Translations under genes and position numbers: made by a program
Origin: Ampullaceana balthica
Lineage: Eukaryota > Mollusca > Gastropoda > Lymnaeidae
Direction of reading: 5' to 3'
Assembly (NCBI GenBank): GCA_944989445.1
Contig: CALYLW010001091.1
Location: 343,176-407,175, forward strand
Length of the DNA stretch: 64,000 nucleotides
Shown: positions 12,181 through 22,807 of the stretch, in pieces
Position numbering within the stretch: position 1 is the stretch's first letter
Layout of the letters: every line of letters starts with the position of its first letter
The notes under the pieces: generated by a model
Databases searched by the model: none
What the model was told of the DNA's origin: nothing
What the model saw: the letters and a program-made list of their open reading frames with translations, nothing else

Positions 12181-13866
12181 TTTTACGGTTGTTTATTGTG
12201 GGGGTGAGTTCGAAACCACGAAGCAGCGTTAGTTGGGACAGGGGTAACCAGTGGACTTACTGTGATAATTTCTCTATGATTATGGTAGGCCATCAGGAGA
12301 CCTGACAAAAAATAACGAACAAATTCATAACAGTAGCAGAGCATGTGGACGCTTAACTCTCTCTCTCTCTCTATTTATATCCAGGTTGTTTTATCCACGC
12401 AGTTTTCAAAATTTTTAAATAATGTATATTATATATGTTAATCATCAATGTTTTGGCTTTTCTTTTATAAATTATCATTAATTTGTAAATTCAATATAAA
12501 GGTAGGTCAAATAAATTTAAATACATGTTTTTTAGACTAAAAAAACAATATTAAAAAAACATTAATTAACTTCCTTTATAGTATAACTTGATTTTTAATG
12601 ATTCAGTTGTCATTCGGGTTTGACCATTGTTAAAACAAGATGTTTATCAACATTTACCTGACACACACGCACACATGCACAAACAAGCAAAAAGTGATGA
12701 GGTTACTTCAGTAATAACATTCTTTGGAGAATTCGTACCCCACTGCACACCTTATTATAAAGATACCTGGTCACCTTCCTATCACATACACACTCTCAGC
12801 CACTCAGTGACACACGTTGTATAAAGTTAATTACAACAAAAATAAGGAACGTTGGTAGGTGATTTTAAGAATATCTGTCTTTGAATTATGTCACACTCAT
12901 TATGAAGTCTTCCGTGGAGAGAGAGAGTGGGGAGGAAACAGAGAATAAGAGAGAGAAACATAGAGATAGTGAGATAGAGAAAGAAACAGAGCGAGAGACA
13001 AAGAGAAAGAGAGAGACAAAGAGACAGAGGAAAAAAGAGAGACATACTATGTCACATAGGAAGAGAGAGACAGTGAAAAAGTAAGAGAAAGACAGAGAGA
13101 GATTGAGACAGAGAGAGACTGAGACAGAGAGAGACTGAGACAGAGAGAGACTGAGACAGAGAGAGACTGAGACAGAGAGAGATAGAGAGAGATCGAGGGA
13201 AAAAGATATAGACAGAGTAAGAGAGAAAGAGAGAGAGAAGTTAAAGGTAAAGGTGATATTCGTGGGACATCTGGTTGCTGGCCGACTAATAGAAAAGATT
13301 GCGCGTGTTGGGGGGGGGGTTGTTGTTTTTAAAAAAATATCCGGAAATAAAGAAAAGTAAACTTTACTCGCCTACACAAAGGATACACACGTTTTGTTTT
13401 GTTGTTTTGTGTGTTGGTCTCGGAGTGGGGGCGTTGGGTGTCAATAGATTCACTTGTTGATTGCAGTTCAATTTCATTCCATATGTGAACTAACTCATGG
13501 GTTTAATTAAGGTGGGTGTGAGAGAGGGGGGCCTTGGATCCTGAATTTGGTTTCTCATCAGTACAGGACACACGGGTGATGTTTCTCACCAGCACATGAC
13601 ACACGGGTGATGTTTCTCATCAGCACAGGACACACGGGTGATGTTTCTCAACAGTACATGAAACACCTGGGATGTTTCTCACCTGCACATGTACACAAGT
13701 GATGTGGGATCCCCAGCAATCCTTCTTCTCCTAGTATGGTAAGAACCTAGTGCAAGTGGTTTCTTGTGTGTCTTGCCTTCACTCTTTTAGGTTTAAGTAA
13801 CAGGGAGCTGGTACTTCTGAAATATAGAGGGCCACTATCTGGTCCAACTTAAATTAAATTTGGACC
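12181..13866 (+). mobile_element. Composite repeat copy 2 (A-M-B-C-D-E-partial F), unexpanded reference copy
   Basis: The most complete low-copy version. A: AGACCTGACAAAAAATA at about 12300. M: GTTAAAACAAG near 12630, a short CA tract, then TTACTTCAGTAATAACATTC near 12703. B: one unit at 12768-12830. C: leader near 12855, GA tract 12915-13240, trailer GGTGATATTCGTGGGACAT. D: one unit at about 13411-13470. E: about five degenerate units at 13552-13710. F begins after GTGATGTGGGATCCCC, lacks the TCAGATATCTGCGCAGCC part, and ends at TGGACCCTAGTTCATTG, where a different element starts. The AT-rich tail of A lies at 12380-12600. No coding capacity is seen. Confidence 0.85.
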
Positions 13867-14025
13867 CTAGTTCATTGCCGCAAGTGACAGTTTAGGGAAA
13901 AACCTAGCCAACACTTAAAAAAAAACTATATCCGAAGGAAAAAACCTAGACAAGCTAAAAACAAACAAATATGACGTCACAAAGCTACCCCCCCTCCCCC
14001 CCCAAAAAAAAGCGTCGTATTTCCT

Positions 14026-15211
14026 TGTTGACAACTTCAGTTATAATACAACTAAAGATACATATTATATTATTAATGACTCTAGTTGTCTAGGGTAATA
14101 TTATTAATACATGTATTCATCTTGGCTCTAGCCCCCAGTGTTAAGTATTAATACTAATCTTGAAATACAATACTTAAACACATATACATGATGCCACTTA
14201 ACACATCTGTGTACAACAGAGAGAAATATTTATTTACATTAAATATATACATACAAATGTAAAATGGAATTGAGTATAAAATATGAATAAGTCGACAATA
14301 ATATTCCGGTACAAAATATATAACATACATGTATGTTGTGTTCTCAACTTAACTTCTTAATTTCACACTAATGAACTGGTCCAGGTCCTTCCTCCTCTTC
14401 GGACACATGGCTCCGCCTCCAAAATGCCTATGCGAGACTGACCACCTGTCCGTCTCGCTCGACCGATAACTCTAGTGGGCGTTCCCAGACTTCAAAGTCA
14501 TGCCCCCTCAGTTACGTCTTCAGCACTGGTTCTCACTTCGTCACGGCTCAGGGTCGTCTTGCCCACTTTTGCCTGTAGAGCACATCTTGTGCTCACTTCA
14601 ACACTAAGTTGCACTTGGCTATTCTAGCCCTACGTTACTTCCTTCACTGTAGGTAATACTACCCTACGTTACTTTCTGAAAATACAATTACACATACATA
14701 TATCGACTAACAATATATCAATCAATATATAAAAGAATAATAACATCTAACTCTAACATACATTTGGCTATACTTATAAGTCTAACAGTCTAACATACCT
14801 GAACCCCTTCAGCAAGGCTCTGTTCCCCACAGTCTAGTCCCTAGAACCTAATTCTCAGGGTGACCTGTGATATCTGGGAGAGAGGACGCCTCATGGTTTC
14901 TCCCCAGTATATAAAGGACCGCTCACCCACGCCATTGTGGCATCTGTCCTACATTCCTAACAATTCAAGTGGGCGAAACTTTGCCCCATGGCTGGTACAT
15001 GTGACAACTTTCTCCTGGTTGGTCAAACCCTAAGTCTCATCTTCTTGGCACGTGATGGACTGTTTCCAGTAGGTACCAATCACGGCCTCATTTGCATAAC
15101 GTTTCTACTACTTCGCTTGACCCAAGGTCAACTGTAGCGTTGGTTGGTTCTAACCCCTACCCCCAACGGTTCTAAATGCGATTCTCAAACCAATTATTAA
15201 GGTACTCAACA
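14026..15211. mobile_element. Solo LTR, 1186 bp, with 5-bp target duplication TTCCT
   Basis: It starts TGTTGACAAC and ends GGTACTCAACA, so the termini form the inverted pair TGTTGA and TCAACA with canonical TG and CA ends. TTCCT lies directly on both sides (14021-14025 and 15212-15216). There is no internal coding region, so this is a recombined single LTR. A TATATAAAGG box at about 14918 suggests plus orientation; an AATAAATATT read on the minus strand near 14230 suggests the opposite. Orientation is left open, and the family (Gypsy, BEL or Copia) cannot be told from the LTR alone. Confidence 0.85.
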
Positions 15212-15326
15212 TTCCTATTTGAAAATAGCATGTTTCAAATCATTTTATTGTCATTTAAAATACAAAATACACAAACAAATTGTGCAATGAAAACAATAAA
15301 TTTGAGCTTTATTTTTAGACTGATAC

Positions 15327-15359
15327 GACAGTAAACGTTTCGGCTAATGCCTTCATCAG
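15327..15359 (-). ncRNA. Hammerhead-ribozyme-like motif, inverted partner
   Basis: The reverse complement of the motif at 15600-15632 lies in the left arm of the inverted repeat, identical over the core. The caveat about stem I applies here too. Confidence 0.45.
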
Positions 15360-15599
15360 TACAACATAAAATACATTCTTACAATACTTACATAAGTAAT
15401 AATAATATTCTTACAACATATTTTATTTTAAAATATTTATGTTAAATAAAAAGAAAGGAAAAACAAAAACAAACATGGACACAGGATATAGCAAAAAGGG
15501 GGAAGTATCCAAAGTTACAGTAAAAACCACAACGGGAACCATTATTATTATTATTATTATTACTTATGTAAGTATTGTAAGAATGTATTTTATGTTGTA

Positions 15600-15632
15600 C
15601 TGATGAAGGCATTAGCCGAAACGTTTACTGTC
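15600..15632 (+). ncRNA. Hammerhead-ribozyme-like motif
   Basis: In order: CTGATGA, a 3-bp stem GGC with loop ATTA and GCC, GAAAC, then a short loop and GTC. This is the conserved core order of a hammerhead, with a very short stem III (AC with GT). Pairing for stem I across the predicted cleavage site is weak in my reading, so activity is uncertain. Confidence 0.45.
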
Positions 15633-16010
15633 GTATCAGTCTAAAAATAAAGCTCAAATTTATTGTTTTCATTGCACAATTTGTTTGTGTATTTTGTATT
15701 TTATTTAAAAGCTTTATTGCAGTCCCATTCTATATGTTGTATTGTCATTTAAGTGTGTATTTAGTGTGAGGCTGCACTCTAATATATTAATATCGTAACA
15801 CGCGTCATTTAAAACGTCATTAAATAAATTGTAAGCTATCACATATTTAAGTGGAGCTTTCATTGAAAGTTGTGTGTTTTTTGACGTGACGTCACAGCTT
15901 AACTCTTAAACACCCCTTGTCCCTTGTCACACATCGTCAAAAAAGTTTCACCCCCTCCCCCTGATGCGTGTCGTCATTTTTGGACGGCCTCTAAGGTTTA
16001 GAATCTTCTT

Positions 16011-17085
16011 CAGTGCTTCTCAAAGTGGTGGTCCGCGGACCGGTGTTGTCTGAGAGAACAATAAACACCAGACATTTTGAAAAGTAATTCTGTGAGAACA
16101 AAACATTAAGTTTAAAACCAAACATCCAAGTAATGTGTGCATTTTGTGTAAGGGGCAGTCCATCAATTGAAGTCACACGGTTTTGGCCGATTTTTTGCCC
16201 CCCTCGTCACAAGTCGTCACAAAAACTTAGACCCCCCCCTCTAATATGACCTCAGAAAGCATTTGCCCCCTCCCCATAGAAGCCGTAATTTTATTCCTTT
16301 CAAACAGCATTTATCAATTTACTTTTTTGTCATTTAAGTATGAATTTAGTGTAAGGTTGCACTTTAATAGCGTAACACGCGCGAAAACATTTAAAATGTC
16401 GTTTAATAAATGGTAAAATATCAAATATTTTATTGTAACTTTAACTTTTATTTACAGTTGCACGTTTTGATGTGACGTCACATTTCTTAAAGACCCCTCC
16501 CCCCTCGTCACACAACTTCACAAAGCTGTGCCCCCCCCCTAACCCCATTTAGGTGCGTGAGGTCATTTATGTACGACCCTCAAATTTCAACTCTAAAAGT
16601 ACAATATTTTGTATCAGAATTCTTTGTAATAACATAGTTATGCTGTTGCTAATCAATAATGCGTACTTCTTACCATTAATGCGACGTATGGTGCTTAATG
16701 GCTTTGCTAATGGCTGTGTTGTTTATTTGATACGAGGTGAGGTTAAGCTTCATGCAGATGTGGAGACTAAATTTGTTGTATTTGTTTATATGCAATTAAT
16801 ATGTAGATCAAAATAGTTTGAAGATTGGTTGTTAAAATCAAACATTTGTCTGCGAGCCATATGCAACCATCAATAGAGCTTCATCTGGCTCACGAGCCAT
16901 GGTTTCCCGACCCATGTCTTATGGAATATGTCTATTTTTCGACAATAAGCAGATAAAGAGAAACAAATAAAATAAAATAAATTACATTTCGCTACCACGT
17001 CAGTAAAGGGAAAATAGTGCACCGGTCCCTGACGCAAAGGAAATATTTCTGCCGGTCCGCCACACTAAAAGTTTGAGAAGCACTG
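16011..17085. mobile_element. hAT-type non-autonomous transposon, 1075 bp, with nested insertions
   Basis: The left end CAGTGCTTCTCAAAGTGGTG, followed by GTCCGCGGACCGG, pairs with the right end GTTTGAGAAGCACTG preceded by CCGGTCCGCC. The outer 14 bases are identical in inverted orientation. Flanks ATCTTCTT (16003-16010) and ATCTACAT (17086-17093) match at 6 of 8 positions, consistent with an aged 8-bp hAT duplication. Inside lie a GTCACA-rich element (about 16150-16570) and a fragment of a second hAT (16790-16917). No transposase is recognisable. Confidence 0.75.
16790..16917 (-). mobile_element. Fragment of second hAT-like family (single-copy seed of the 22-bp array)
   Basis: Read on the minus strand it starts GGGTCGGGAAACCATGGCTC, continues with GTGAGCCAGATG and one CTCTATTGATGG segment, then GCTCGCAGACAAATGTTTGA and TTTTGATCTACATATTAAT. 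The element at 21401-22640 has the same order, but there the CTATTGATGGCTGCATCTGG segment is amplified about 53-fold. Confidence 0.75.
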
Positions 17086-17109
17086 ATCTACATAACTATT
17101 TGTAATATC

Positions 17110-17235
17110 TACTTACATCTGTTAAAGACGCTCCTTTTATACAGGAGATTATTTAGTCCTACATTTATTCATTGTTTATGTCTCCTCTTGCATTTTATTA
17201 CACGCTTTTATTTAAGTCACATTGTTTGTATGTTG
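17110..17235 (-). mobile_element. LINE 3'-end fragment, antisense
   Basis: CTCCTTTTATACAGGAGATT and the following AGTCCTACAT are the reverse complement of the 3' UTR of the LINE at 1-2396 (AATCTTCTGTATAGAAGGAG and TGCAGGACTAAA). The remainder is shared more closely with the fragment at 40625-40793. Confidence 0.6.
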
Positions 17236-17237
17236 TA

Positions 17238-17279
17238 TCCATCCATCCATCCATCCTTCCATCCATCCATCCTTCCTTC
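17238..17279. repeat. (CCAT)n microsatellite
   Basis: Runs of CCAT with occasional CCTT, about 10 units. Confidence 0.95.
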
Positions 17280-17559
17280 AAAACTTGAAACGTAAAATTA
17301 TACCCCTTCTGATGGCTTTAGAGATCTACAATTTTTACTACAGATAGACCTTAGATGACAATGCATTGTATCCAAATTTCAGATCGATCGAATGTACCGA
17401 ATTGAAATTATTGCATTTTTAGTTTATCTATAGTCTATATATAAGCATCGGTACCCGTCTGCTTTGTTGACATCCATGAGTTCACCACGTGAACAAAACA
17501 CCGTGGTATAAAACGTTGGGCGGGCGCTTATGAGGTGTTTGGTATAAAAAAAAATAGTG

Positions 17560-20345
17560 GTAAATAAAACAAACACGTAAAAACAAAGTTTTTGACTATA
17601 AATCCCTTATATATGAGCCTTAACTAACAGTATTGATTATTTTCAAACACGACAAACATTTACAGACTGAATCTGTCTTAACTCAACTTTGCTTCATAAC
17701 CCTGGGGGGGGGGAGGGGTGGGTGGGGGGTGGAGAGGGGAAAAGTCTGGTCACCGATTCGCTTGACCGAGCTCAGCGTGACACGTAAAATGTAAACAAAA
17801 GCAACCCGGTACTTCGATGGGTCGCCTCGACGCGTCAACTCAAACTTTCACGTGGAAAAAAAACAATAACCAACTGAATTTGAATTACATACGTTATATA
17901 ATGATAAACTAAAAATGCATTAATTTAATTACGGTACGTTCGATAGATCTGAAATTTTGATACTAAGCATTGTTAGGTGAGACGGGTCCGTGTGCCAAAT
18001 TTCAGCTTGATCGGATCACGGAAAGTGGGTCATTTTTGACTTTTGTTTTTCCGTCCGCCTAAGACAGAGAGAGATGATGAGACGGCGGTGAAGTTAATAT
18101 AAGGGATTTAATAAAACAAACCCGTAAAAAAAAAGTTTTTGACTATAAATCCCTTATATATGAGACATAACTAACAGTATTGATTATTTTCAAACGCTAC
18201 AAACATTTACAGACTGAATCTGTCTCACTCAACTTTGCTTCATAACACTGGGGGGGGGGTTGGAGAGGGGGAAAAGTCTGGTCACCGATTCGCTTGACCG
18301 AGCTCGGCGTGACACGTAAAATGTAAACAAAAGCACGCGGTACTTCGATGGGTCGCCTCAACGCAAAAATGTAAACAAAAGCACGCGGTACTTCGATGGG
18401 TCGCCTCAACGTGTCAACTCAAACTTTCACGTGGTAAAAAAAACAATAACAAACAGTGAATTTGAATTACATACCTCATATAAGGATACACTAAAAATGC
18501 ATTAATTTAATTACGGTACGATCGATCGATCTGAAATTTTGATACGATGCATTGTTAGGTCAGACGGGCCCTTGTGCCAAATTTCAGCTCGATCGGATCA
18601 CGGTAAGTGGGTCATTTTTGTACTTTTGTTTTTCCACCGCCCGCCCAAGACAGAGATGACGAGACGGCCGCGAAGTTAATATAAGGGATTTAATAAAACA
18701 AACCCGTAAAAACAAAGTTGTTTGACTATAAATCCCTAATTTATGAGACATAACTAAAAGTATTTACAAATATTTACAGACTGAATCTGTCGTAACTCAA
18801 CTTTGCTTCATAACCCTGTGGGGGGTGGTAGAGGGGGAAAAGTCTGGTCACCGATTCGCTTGACCGAGCTCAGCGTGACACGTAAAATGTAAACAAAAGC
18901 ACGCGGGTACATCGATGGGTTGCGTCAACGCATCAACTCAAACTCTCACGTGGGAAAAAAACAATAACAAACCGTGAATTTGAATTACATACCTCATATA
19001 AGGATAAACTAAAAATGCATTAATTTAATTACGGTACGATCGATTGATCTGAAATTTTGATACGATGCATTGTTAGGTGAGACGGGCCCGTGTGCTAAAT
19101 TTCAGCTCGATCGGATCACGGTAAGTGCGTCATTTTTGACTTTTGTTTTTCCGCCCGCCCGCCCAAGACAGACAGAGACGGCCGCGAAGTTAATATAAGG
19201 GATTTAATAAAACAAACCCGTAAAAACAAAGTTTTTTTACTATAAATCCCTTATATTTGAGTCATAATTAAAAGTATTGATTATGTTCCAACGTCACAAA
19301 TATTTACAGACTGACACCGAGTGATGTCCCCTGTCTTTAAACGGGGGATGGGACGTGAGGGGGTGTCGGCACGACGGTCGACGTCTAAGCGTCAACTCAA
19401 ACATTCACGTGGGAAAAAAACAATAACAAACAGTGAATTTGAATTACATACCTCATATAAGGATAAACTAAAAATGCATTAATTTAATTACGGTACGATC
19501 GATCGATCTGAAATTTTGAACGATGCATTGTTAGGTGAGACGGGCCCGTGGGCCAAATTTCAGCTCGATCGGATCACGGTAAGTGGGTCATTTTTTACTT
19601 TTGTTTTTCCGCCCGCCCGCCCGCAAAAGACAGACAGAGATGACGACAGAGACGCCGGTGAAGTTAATATAAGGGATTTAATAAAACAAACCCGTAAAAA
19701 CAAAGTTTTTGACTATAAATTCCCTTATATATGAGACAGAACTTAAAGTATTTACAGATATCTACAGACTGAATCTGTCTTTACTCCCCTTTGCTTTTAA
19801 CCCAAAAAGGGTGGGGTGGGGGTGGGAGAGGGGAAAGGTCTTGTCACCGATCGCTGGGCCAAATTCACCGAGAAACGCCAAATGTAAACAAAAGCACGCC
19901 GCTTTACCTGGTTTAAGCACGAGACGTGTTCTCACCGGTGGCTGGCCTGAAGTCGAGTGACCCGTAAAATGTAAACGATAGAGACCTCTACATATAGTTT
20001 ATATAGATAAACTAAAAATGCATTAATTTAATTAAGGTACGTTCGATCGATCTGACATTTTGATACGATGCATTGTTAGGTTAGACGGGTCCGTGTGCCA
20101 AATTGCAGTTCGATCGGATCATGGGAAGTGGGTCATTTTTGACTTTTGTTTTTCCGCCCGCCTAAGACAGAGATGATGAGACGGCCGCGAAGTTAATATA
20201 AGGGATTTATAAAAAAGATGTGTGGGCTTCAGACGTGAATTTTAAAAGAGTTTTTAGTATAAGTTTTAAAAAATAGCAGTAAAAAAAGTTTTTTTACTAT
20301 AAATCCCTTATATATGAGACATAACTAAAAGTAGTGATTATGTTA
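17560..20345. repeat. Tandem array of 473-584-bp units bounded by inverted ends
   Basis: The landmark AAATCCCTTATAT starts units at 17601, 18147, 18730, 19244, 19717 and 20301. Each full unit ends in TTAATATAAGGGATTT, the inverse of its start, and a near-constant linker (AATAAAACAAACCCGTAAAA) joins units. Within units are ATGTAAACAAAAGCAC, ATGCATTAATTTAATTACGG and CAAATTTCAGCTCGATCGGA. Unit 4 (19244-19717) has a divergent left half, and unit 2 has an internal duplication near 18340-18410. The structure could be head-to-tail copies of a small TIR element or a satellite derived from one. An inverted fragment of the same end sits at about 61071-61110. Confidence 0.85.
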
Positions 20346-21237
20346 AAAGCGTGTCCTTTTTAAAAAAAAGATTTTTTAAATATTTATTATAACTATGTTT
20401 ATCAAAGGACTGTGTTACATTATATTTTATCTATACGGTGTATACTTGAGAGAATATTCTCTCAGCGGTGGCAGAAGAAAAAATGTAGAGCTATTAACTT
20501 TGTCATAAAGTCTAAAAAAATTGAATCTTTTTGCCAATTCAAGCAGTTTATCTTGTATAAGAAATTTGCAGATGTCATCGCAGCGGCGCCACCTTTGGAA
20601 TTCAGTGGCATAAAGTTATAGATATTATAATGTAACATGATGGAGCGGCTAAAGATACTGTTGCCACCTACTGCTTATTACATGTTTTTGAAATATGGAA
20701 TTTATTTAGGATATTACTTGCACATACGATTTTTTTTCGTACTGTCACATGATAGATCTAGAATTTAAAAAAAAACTAGATTATGGCAATTTTTAATATA
20801 AAAACCCTAGACACCTAGACAAGGTCTAAACAACTTAGATCCATATTGAAAGGGCTGGCGCTGGCAGCACTGGCCTAGTAAATAAATCACTGATGCATAT
20901 GTATGACCTAGTCATGTAGCATGTGTGTTGCACTATTCCTAAACGGTAATTTTCGCTTTTTATAAATGTCTTAGATCGTAATAAAAAATGATTTAGTATT
21001 TTTTGAATAAGATAAAATATAAATGTCAATGTACAATATTTAGGCTTGAATTTAAAGGTCTTAATTATGTTATATGTTTTGTACAAAGTGAGAAAAACTA
21101 AATTTAAAAAAAATTGTTTTTGACCCTAAAAAAAGACATTAAAAAAATCAGATAACTCCCTTTATACGATAATTTAATTTCTATGCAGTAGTTAACAGGC
21201 AGCGACTATTGTTAAAACAAGAGAATATCAACACCTA

Positions 21238-21290
21238 CCTCTCTCTCTCTCTCTCTCTCTCTCGCTCTCACACACACACACGAAGACCGT
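21238..21290. repeat. (CT)n and (CA)n microsatellite in module M
   Basis: CT dinucleotides pass into CA dinucleotides. Most other M modules have only CA (GT when inverted) at this position. Confidence 0.9.
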
Positions 21291-21400
21291 CAAACAAACA
21301 CACACAGACACACACATAGACACATGCAAACAGTGATGAGTTTTCTTCAGTAATAACTTTTTTTATTTGAGAATTCCTACCCCTCATGCACACCTTATTA

Positions 21401-22640
21401 CAGGGGTCGAGACACCATGGCTCGCGAGCCAGATGTGGTTCTATTGATGGCTGCATCTGACTCTATTGATGGCTGCATCTGGCTCTATTGATGGCTGCAT
21501 CTGACTCTATTGATGGCTGCATCTGGCTCTATTGATGGCTGCATCTGGCTCTATTGATGGCTGCATCTGGCTCTTTTGATGGCTGCATCTGGCTCTATTG
21601 ATGGCTGTATCTGACTCTATTAATGGCTGCATCTGGCTCTATTGATGGCTGCATCTGTCTCTATTGATGGCTGCATCTGACTCTATTGATTGCTGCATCT
21701 GACTCTATTGATGGCTGCATCTGGCTCTATTGATGGCTGCATCTGACTCTATTGATGGCTGCATCTGGCTCTATTGATGGCTGCATCTAGCTCTATTGAT
21801 GGCTGCATCTGACTCTATTAATGGGTGCATCTGGCTCTATTGATGGCTGCATCTGGGTCTATTGATGGCTGCATCTGGCTCTATTGATGGCTGCATCTGA
21901 CTCTATTGATGGCTGCATCTGGATCTATTAATGGCTGCATCTGACTCATTGATGATTGCATCTGACTCTATTGATGGCTGCATCTGGCTCTATTGATGGC
22001 TGCATCTGGCTCTATTGATGGCTGCATCTGGCTCTTTTGATGGCTGCATCGGGCTCTATTGATGGCTGTATCTGACTCTATTAATGGCTGCATCTGGTTC
22101 TATTGATGGCTGCATCTGGCTCTATTGATGGCTGCATCTGTCACTATTGATGGCTGCATCTGACTCTATTTATTGCTGCATCTGACTCTATTGATGGCTG
22201 CATCTGGCTCTATTGATTGCTGCATCTGACTCTATTGATGGCTGCATCTGGCTCTATTGATGGCTGCATCTGGCTCTATTGATGGCTGCATCTGACTCTA
22301 TTGATGGCTGCATCTCGCTCTTTTGATGGCTGCATCTGACTCTATTGATGGCTGCATCTGGCTCTATTTATGGCTGCATCTGACTCTATTGATGGCTGCA
22401 TCTGACTCTATTGATGATTGCATCTGACTCTATTGATTGCTGCATCTGGCTCTATTGATGACTGCATCTGACTCTATTGATGGCAGCATCTGGCTCTATT
22501 GATGGCTGCATCTGGCTCTATTGATGGCTGCATCTGACTCTATTGATGGCTGCATCTGACTCTATTGATGGCTGCATCTGGCTCTCAGACAAATGTTCAA
22601 TTGTAAATTTAAAAAAAAATTCAGACTAATTTGATCTACA
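21401..22640 (+). mobile_element. hAT-like element carrying a 22-bp minisatellite
   Basis: It starts CAGGGGTCGAGACACCATGG, a hAT-style end, and continues CTCGCGAGCCAGATG. It then has about 53 units of a 22-bp repeat, followed by TCTCAGACAAATGTTCAATT and TTTGATCTACATATTAAT. The order matches the unexpanded fragment at 16790-16917 on the other strand. It interrupts module M after CACACCTTATTA. The right terminus is not identifiable. Confidence 0.75.
21440..22585. repeat. 22-bp tandem array, about 53 units
   Basis: The unit is CTATTGATGGCTGCATCTGG plus CT or AC. GGCT and GACT variants intermix. Rare changes include ATTGATTGC, TTTTGATGG and TTAATGG. A block of successive variants in 21560-21740 resembles one at 22020-22200, which suggests a segmental duplication of about 460 bp inside the array. 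Confidence 0.95.
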
Positions 22641-22807
22641 TATTAATCTAATATATAAAGATGAAAGTTTGTGTGTTTGTTTGTTTGTGTGTTTGTTTGT
22701 TACCAATGGAAATCCACACCGTTGGACCCAGGATGCTGAAATTTTGCATGGGGCTCTCATTCGACCCTAGACAGGTCGTAGGCTATGTTTCAACCCCAGG
22801 TGACCAN
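22641..22807. other. Fragment of another dispersed repeat, ending at an ambiguous base
   Basis: ATATATAAAGATGAAAGTTT passes into GTTTGTTTGT repeats, then ACACCGTTGGACCCAGGATG and AAATTTTGCATGGGGCTC. I do not recognise the family. Position 22807 is N, the only ambiguous base I saw, exactly where the 70-bp array begins. Confidence 0.5.

Larger units (their letters stand above)
15259..15740. mobile_element. Penelope-like insertion: 152-bp inverted repeat with 12-bp target duplication
   Basis: The left arm (15257-15408) is the near-perfect reverse complement of the right arm (15551-15702), separated by about 142 bp. The whole is flanked by the direct repeat ATTGTCATTTAA at 15247-15258 and 15741-15752. 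Each arm carries a hammerhead-like motif. Inverted terminal repeats with hammerhead motifs, variable-length target duplications and a short asymmetric tail (15703-15740) are known features of Penelope-like retroelements. No coding sequence is present, so this is a non-autonomous or deleted copy. Confidence 0.65.
13867..16010 (+). mobile_element. GTCACA-rich dispersed element, split by two insertions
   Basis: An unclassified noncoding element seen at 13867-14025, 15212-15258 and 15741-16010, with relatives at about 16150-16570 and 39831-40500. Shared landmarks are AAATATGACGTCACAAAGCT followed by C-rich DNA, GCATGTTTCAAAT, TTGTCATTTAAGT, ATTTAGTGTAAGG, and GTGACGTCACA followed by CCCCTC runs with CACAC or CACAA. 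It is interrupted here by a solo LTR and a Penelope-like insertion, both with clean target duplications. I do not recognise the superfamily. Confidence 0.65.
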
